From positions 6,698,846-6,762,845 of the forward strand of contig NC_088779.1 of the NCBI RefSeq assembly GCF_954871325.1: a stretch of 64,000 nt of DNA. Direction: 5' to 3'. This document shows, piece after piece, positions 57,922-64,000 of this stretch. The position numbers and the translations under genes were made by a program. Source of the stretch: Gordionus sp. m RMFG-2023 (Eukaryota; Nematomorpha; Gordioida; Chordodea; Parachordodidae). Each line of letters opens with the position of its first letter. Within the stretch, counting starts at the first letter, position 1. The notes under the pieces are model-generated. The model saw only the letters and a list, made by a program, of their open reading frames with translations, had not been told where the DNA came from and did not search any database.

Positions 57922-58998
57922 TATAATATCGTCATCTTGTATTCGATCGTTGCATTATCCTTCGAGAGTCATGTTTGTTTACGAGTATCAAATAACTTAT
58001 AAGCACGTATTTACCCAGTTTTTGTGATATAATAATTTTTTCCCATTTTTAATCATGTTTTAAATTAATAACGAATATAAAAGAATTTCGCGCCCACTCA
58101 GTCTTGAGTGTACTAAGGAATCGAATCCCATTTCCCAGGGATTTTCTGTAAAATTCGAGCATACTAAACCATATGACATATTTATATTTTTTATACATAT
58201 CCTCTTTATATAAGAGAGGGAAAAAAATTATTACCTCAAATATATAAAAAACACATTGTAAATATTTAAATTTAAAAAAATATATAATTTGTATGTATAT
58301 AAAGTGACTTTATTATAGTATTTTGTATGTATTAAATTTTATAAATAATGTGTACTCCTTAGGGAAGATTGTCTCTTAATGTAATATAATAAAATACATT
58401 TAATGACCATATTGAAATTTTTTCATGGGTAAGGCAAATCTATTTAACTAAGCGCTCAAAAATATATCTGTTAAATTAAAAATAATTAGTTAGTAAGTTA
58501 AATAGGTGAGACCATGGATCAGTAGCTATCGGGGTTTACTGGTCAATCTAATTTCTTATCTATTGAATTATTTTGTTTGAAATTTTGCCAAATATTTATA
58601 GCTTGTACCCCCCCCCCCCCCTATTTCCATTTATTCTATTTGGTTAATCAAATTTTAAAAAAATGGCTTTAAGTAGATATTTGGTATCGATTAAAATATT
58701 ACTGACCCCCTAGGTAGACTCATTCATTAAGTAAAAAAAGGAAGGGACTGGATTAACTCTGGTGCAGACCATTTAAATTTTCTCTAAAGGAAAATAAAAA
58801 AATTTAGTTCTGCGCTTAGTTGAAGTATATGCAAACTAGCAAATATTTTAGAAAAATCTGAGTGGGTCAGATTGAAACTCATTTTGATTAGTCATGGAAT
58901 TCACAATAACTACCTCAAAATTTTACGCGGTAGTTTTAAATGTATTAAATAAATACCTATTACTTTAAAATATGAAAATTCTTCGGAATTAATACAAC
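57922..58998. other. AT-rich intergenic DNA, no gene seen
   Basis: The reverse strand near 58150-58085 has GGGATTCGATTCC, which resembles a B-box, after GCGCCCACTCAGT on the plus strand; this may be a tRNA- or SINE-derived fragment. A C-run of about 14 lies at 58608-58621. Confidence 0.3.
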
Positions 58999-59000
58999 TA

Positions 59001-59296
59001 GGGCCATTTCCAGGCAGAACGTTTTTCAAAGCGGTTTTTGGGTAATGTTGCCAGCAATCAATTTTTTATTTCCAAAAAAAAATGTTAAATTCTTGAAATA
59101 ATTCCTTTTATATAATATAATATTTTTTAAAAAAAAACATTTCCAAACCGCCATTTAATCATTAGTAATATCAAACCTGTTCTGCTTTCTATTTACGATT
59201 AAAAAAGTGGGGATCAGGATTGTTTTTTTATTAAATTGATTGCTGGTAACGTTACCCAAAAACCGCTTTGAAAAAACGTTCTGTCTGGAAATGGCC
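59001..59296. mobile_element. MITE with 70-bp inverted repeats and TA target site
   Basis: GGGCCATTTCCAGGCAGAAC on the left mirrors GGCCATTTCCAGACAGAACG on the right. The match continues through AAAGCGGTTTTTGGGTAA and CAGCAATCAATTT for about 70 bp, with few differences. TA flanks both ends (58999-59000, 59297-59298), as with Tc1/mariner-type MITEs. The centre is about 150 bp of A/T-rich DNA. Confidence 0.9.
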
Positions 59297-59299
59297 TAA

Positions 59300-60690
59300 T
59301 AAGTAAACGATATAAATTTTATAATATGCAAACGCTCAAAATCTCATAATATAAAATTTATTGAAATGATATTTTGCAATGTTTAATTATTTTAACTTAT
59401 GGACTTAAATGCTTTGTTACGGGCTTTTCTGTTTATTGTCAGATTCCAATTCATATGAAAATACAAGAACTATTTAAAAAATGATAGTTTTCGCCATAAA
59501 TTCGGATATAACCTCGCATTTTATATTATCCACACTTAGATTATTTCTAAGAATTTTTTTAGCCCTGGTTTAAATCATTAGTTAAAAGGTTCTTTCATAA
59601 TTATTTATAATAACTAGAATCAAGAGAACCCGGAGAAATAAACATCTCCAGGAACCTTTACAAAAAATATATATTACTATAATAATTGAGATAGCATTAA
59701 ATTTACTCATAAAAATTAAAGCATTTACAGTTATAGCGTAAATTTTAAATTGGAAGTTGCCTTTAACGCTGTATTTGAGGCAATACGGTTTAAGTATAGA
59801 AAAAAAGTGTAAGTGATAATGAAATTGATGTTAGGTATGGTGGAAGTAATGATGAAGGTCAATAGGATGTAATTAATTATCAATTAATATTAGGTTGATA
59901 AATAGAAATAAAAGAAAAATTTGTATAGAAGTGTACTAGTTGAATTAAATCAAGTCAAGTTAGATGAAAATTAGAAAACAAGTGTATATTGTGTATGATA
60001 TTAAAATATAATAATGGCAAATTAAATATGATTTAGTATATAATGTATAATAATCAAGAATAAATGAATTTAATAAACATGGACCACAAAAGAATGGTCT
60101 TTTCAATAACTAGAGATATGGTCACTTAAACTATTTAAAATGCTATCATTGAGGTGGTTGGTCATGTTTTTATTTAAAGGTTTGCTGAATATTATATAAA
60201 TAAAGGATTATTATTACTCAGGCCACTCGATTGAAAAATTATCATTAAAAATACCAAATTTTTTTAAATAATTTTCTAACAGAAACTCACATTATGATGA
60301 ACTTAAAATATGTAAACATTTTATAATTCTTATCCCATTTCAAAGATCATAGAATATTTAAAAAAAATAATTTATATCGTTCTTTCGAATAATTTCCATT
60401 TTAAAACGAACATTTTTTAAAAAAAATGGGGGCAGTCGTTAAAACTCCCTCATTGCAGACTAATTTAATAAGATTAATAATCAAAATTCATTTTATTTTA
60501 TTATAAAATATTCTTCATTTTTTGTCTAATTTCATATTGGCAAATTACATTTTCTATATGCCATTCGAATACTAGAGCCTTTTAATATGGGGGAAATATA
60601 GAAACAGGTGATAATTATTTGAAAATTTCCCCAAAAATATTATTCATAATAATTTAACATCTGAGTTTTTTCTTCCAACCATTTTTCATA
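59300..60690. other. AT-rich intergenic DNA, no gene seen
   Basis: Short frames only, with no conserved content, paired inverted ends or tandem arrays recognised. Confidence 0.4.
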
Positions 60691-60702
60691 TCTCTTAATT
60701 AT

Positions 60703-62778
60703 GAATATTATTTTAATGTTTAATCCAATGACATATATAATAACTAGACTGACGATTCATTCATTAAAAGTGTACATCAATGCAAATCAGCTGGAGACAC
60801 CATCTTGGTTACAGTAATCATTATTAAAATTTTAAACGAGCCTAATTTATTCCTATATCTGATGGAAACTTTATTGAAGAATTAACGGATTATCGAGATA
60901 ATAAGGAAGCAAGTTATCAATTTATTAGTAGCATTTTACATGAGAATAATTACTATATGTGTTACCAAAATGGCGGGTCCAGCTGATTTGCTTTTAACGA
61001 CGCTTAAAAATGCATTTTAATGAATGAATCGTCAGTCTAGGTATTATAGAGAACTGCAAAGTAATTTTTTCGCAACCCGAGCCCGACCCGAGCCCGAATT
61101 TAAAATTTTTTTTGTCCGAGCCCGACCCGAGCCCGAGCACACATTTTTTAATCCAACCCGACCCGAGCCCGACCCGAATAAAATTTTGCAATTTAAGTTT
61201 TAATATTATAATAACCAAAAAAAAATTTATGTGTATTTATTCAGTTCAGCCACCTTAAATAAAAGTTTATTTGACGGCCATAATCTATTCAAGATATATA
61301 TTAAGTTGCATTTTTAAAATTTGTATAAAATATTATAAAACGATTAATATACAAGCGAATTTAAAAATTATAACGATTATTATATAATAAGCATCATTTA
61401 TGCGAATATAGATATGATGTAAAAGTTAATAAATATATAAAAAATATAATGAACATATTATATTATATATTGACCTCATCAATATCATTATCAAAATTAT
61501 CACAAAGTGAATAATTATGATATATAAATAAAGAGGCGTCCAGTTTATCTGGCTTTAAACGAGTCCTTCTCTCCTCAAAGGCCCTACCAGCAGCTGAAAA
61601 CGCCCTTTCACTGCTAGCCGACGAAGCAGGGATTGCCAGGAATTTAAGAGCTAAAATACTTAAATTTGGAAACTCATAATGGTTTGTTTTCCACCATTTT
61701 AAAATATTATCGTCATCAACACATAATTTCGGATCTAGATATTTTTTTAGCTCGTCAACTTCGGCGCTAGCATCAGAATACGCATTGTCAGCCTCCCATA
61801 GAGAGAAGTCCAAAAACGTATCTACCACCTCTGTAGTTTCTTAAGAAAAAAATATTCAATAATAATATTAAGATATATATTTACATTATTATTTTTTAAT
61901 AATTTTACATATTTGATGATTAATATTATTTTTTTGATATATGATATTTTTTTATAAAATTTATGTAATTATCATTATTCAACATTGATTTAATAAAATT
62001 TGAATTTTTTGAATTTTATTTAGTGATAATAAAATAATTAAAGGAAGTACTGAAAAAGAAAATTTTATTTCAGTAATTTTAGGAAAATTTGTCTAACTTT
62101 TTTTTGGAAGTAAATATTAATCTAAGATTTTGTATTTATTATCTCCAATATTTTTTAAATATATACTCAAAATTTTAGATCTCAATTTTTAATATGTTTT
62201 GAGATATATCTAATCAAAATTTGGGGTAAAATAGACCCCACCTTTGTAGTTAAGGGAGTTTTTTCTACCTTTGTAGTGAAGGGTTAAAACAAATGTTAAA
62301 AAAGACAATGTATAGGCTAGTTAAATAATAAATAAAACTTACATAAAATATGTCTTATCTTGTAATTTACGAGAAACACAATTTAGTAATAAAATAGTTT
62401 GGTATCCGGTTGTTAGGTTTATAAAATAATAATTAATAATGACATGACATGTTAATATGATTGACATTTTAATCCTATCCTAAAATGTGATAAATATTAA
62501 ATAATATGATTTTATAATTAATATTATAAATTATACTAACTATTTAAGATATTAATATTATTATATATATTTTCGGGTCGGGTCAGGTCGGGTTTTCGGG
62601 TCGGACAGCTTTTACAACCCGACCCGAGCCCGAACCCGAGAAATTTTTTTTTGATGTCCGAACCCGATCCGAGCCCGAGGCTCGGGCCGGGCCGGGTCGG
62701 GTCGGGCTACGGACAGCCCGTGCAGTTCTCTAAGGTATTATATATGTCATTGGTTTAATCAGTAATGCTAAAATATAT
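60703..62778. mobile_element. Palindromic MITE split by a hAT insertion
   Basis: The left arm CCAATGACATATATAATAAC (60725), TAGACTGACGATTCATTCAT (60745) is the inverse of ATGAATGAATCGTCAGTCTA (61020-61039), GGTATTA, then, beyond the hAT, TATATATGTCATTGG (62739 on). Removing the hAT (61047-62732) and one target copy restores a symmetric element of about 385 bp. The arms also share GCAAATCAGCTGGA internally. No protein. Confidence 0.8.
61047..62732 (-). mobile_element. hAT transposon with perfect 8-bp target duplication
   Basis: The ends TAGAGAACTGCA and, reversed, TAGAGAACTGCA are perfect. AGGTATTA flanks both sides (61039-61046, 62733-62740). Subterminal CCCGACCCGAGCCCGA repeats line both ends. 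On the minus strand 61828-61463 holds a transposase C-terminal part with IPASSASSERAFSAAGRAFE and LDASLFIYHN, the hAT dimerisation region. The upstream catalytic part is missing, so this 1686-bp copy is internally deleted and non-autonomous. It sits inside the right arm of the palindromic MITE at 60703. Confidence 0.95.
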
Positions 62779-62861
62779 TCGTGTAATATATAAATAAGCC
62801 ATTAAGATTTTTATTTTTAAGAACACTGAGTTGTTTTAGCGAAATCTCCAGTACATTTTAC

Positions 62862-64000
62862 TAGTGCTGTAAACATTTCTAAAAAATCGAACGCGTTCAC
62901 CTTAAGTTCATGTTCAAAAATAAAGGAACGTCTTCACGTTCATAAAACCGTTCAAAATTTTATGATAAATTTTTTTTAATTTAATTTAATATAAATAAAC
63001 TTATATTTTTTAATACAATATATTTTAGCCATGTTAAAAAATAATATAGTTTTATTTTGATAATATATTTATAAATATAATATAATATAGCGAATAAAAA
63101 GATACTTTTATTTATAAAAAAATTTTCTTAATAAATTTTAATAACAATTGTTTTCAAAATATTTATCTGATAGACAGGAACACTTGGCAGTTAATACGGT
63201 ATTAGCTACACTAAAAACGCGCTCTACAGGGGCAGATGAGGGGATTGCGGTATTATACTTAATAAACAGCTCTTTTAACGTGGAGAATTAATTAAAAACA
63301 TATTGTTTTGTTATTTGCAAAATATTGAGATAAGATATCCTCCTCCAATCCATTTTCTACTCTTGACAAAAAATAATAATATCTCGAAATTAACAGTTCT
63401 CTAGGGTTTTCATAGCATTTTTTTCAATGACGCTATAAGTTTTTTTAATAGGTTCGTTCTGTGGAAGTTTTATCCATCGCCATTGAAGTTTGAATGCTGG
63501 ATGTATAATTGCAGAAAGAACATATTGATCCTTATATATATGTTCAAATCTTTAAACAAATAAAATATATGTAATTAATTGAGAGTGATAGGTTTAATAC
63601 CTTTTATTAATCCCATTTAATGCGGCGTCTATCAATGGTTGACCATATTTGAGGCCACTAATTTTTTTAATTTTAAAATAACTATCGTTATTGTTGAGAG
63701 TCAAATATTCCAAATGCATTCTTTCTTCAAATTTAGTGATTTAACTTAGTTTTATCATATAAAATCATATAATTAATATTAAAATCAAATGTCGTTTTAA
63801 ATTGGAACCTGAAGATTTTGACAATATAATACTTTTTGGCCACATTTTACACTTAGTAAGCATTGGATTAGTTCCTTCAATATAGGATGTTAATGTAAAA
63901 CGTTTATCATATTTGGCCATAGTAATGATAATTCATCTGATTTTGGATTTTCAGAATCAGATGATGAGGATTAATTAATAATATCCATAAATTAAAATAT
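62862..64000 (-). mobile_element. hAT transposon, cut by the window edge
   Basis: The left tip TAGTGCTGTAAACATTTCT is followed by AACGCGTTCA/CACGTTCA-type subterminal repeats. The minus strand at about 63290-63140 reads IPSSAPVERVFSVANTVLTA, the hAT dimerisation motif, close in style to the element at 45351. Upstream parts follow at 63390-63560. Near 63975-63905 SSSDSENPKSDELSLLWPNM may be a further piece. The right end lies outside the window. Confidence 0.8.

Noticed and set aside
1-64000. CRISPR, operon or phage-like system
   Set aside because: No regularly spaced repeats, ribosome-binding-site-led gene clusters or prokaryotic genes; all recognised genes are metazoan with spliceosomal introns or a known single-exon family.

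Overview
The window is AT-rich animal DNA. It has intron-split genes with GT-AG junctions, metazoan gene families (a TGFBI/periostin-like fasciclin protein, an NHLH-type neural bHLH factor, cyclin T) and dense transposon debris, and it uses the standard genetic code. No operons, CRISPR arrays or bacterial features are present. The exact animal cannot be named from the sequence alone. The many hAT, Gypsy and foldback elements and the neural bHLH gene fit an invertebrate metazoan.

Genes: (1) Minus strand, about 11.4 to 2.35 kb: a secreted EMI plus FAS1 (fasciclin) protein of the TGFBI/periostin type. Eleven exons chain in frame from 10746 to 2351 (514 codons plus stop), and the N-terminal leader exon is uncertain. 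(2) Plus strand, 31110-31556: a single-exon NHLH1/2 (HEN) bHLH transcription factor of 148 residues. (3) Plus strand, 42999-51337 or 51816: a complete cyclin T gene whose exon phases close exactly, giving 537 residues, or 566 with an alternative last exon. Cyclin T partners CDK9 in P-TEFb, which releases paused RNA polymerase II. (4) An orphan proline/serine-rich last exon at 57680-57921 that could belong to cyclin T or to an unseen gene.

The rest is mostly mobile elements. Three decayed Ty3/Gypsy elements lie at about 20.3-23.3, 38.0-40.1 and 53.0-56.5 kb. hAT DNA transposons lie at 23.3-24.75, 45.35-46.53, 52.4-52.94, 61.05-62.73 and 62.86 kb to the right edge; two of these have perfect 8-bp target duplications. 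Several small hAT-type MITE families are present, some with perfect 8-bp duplications inside introns of the fasciclin and cyclin T genes. Large foldback elements lie at 34.8-36.05 and 40.4-42.7 kb. A long tRNA-headed SINE lies at 56.66-57.25 kb. Two pairs of dispersed short tandem arrays also occur. Several insertions are nested, so relative ages can be read from the sequence.

I did not find a convincing previously undescribed biological system. The most novel-looking material is the cyclin T alternative 3' ends, the RGD plus basic-cleavage segment before the EMI domain of the fasciclin protein, and the nested or foldback non-autonomous transposons.
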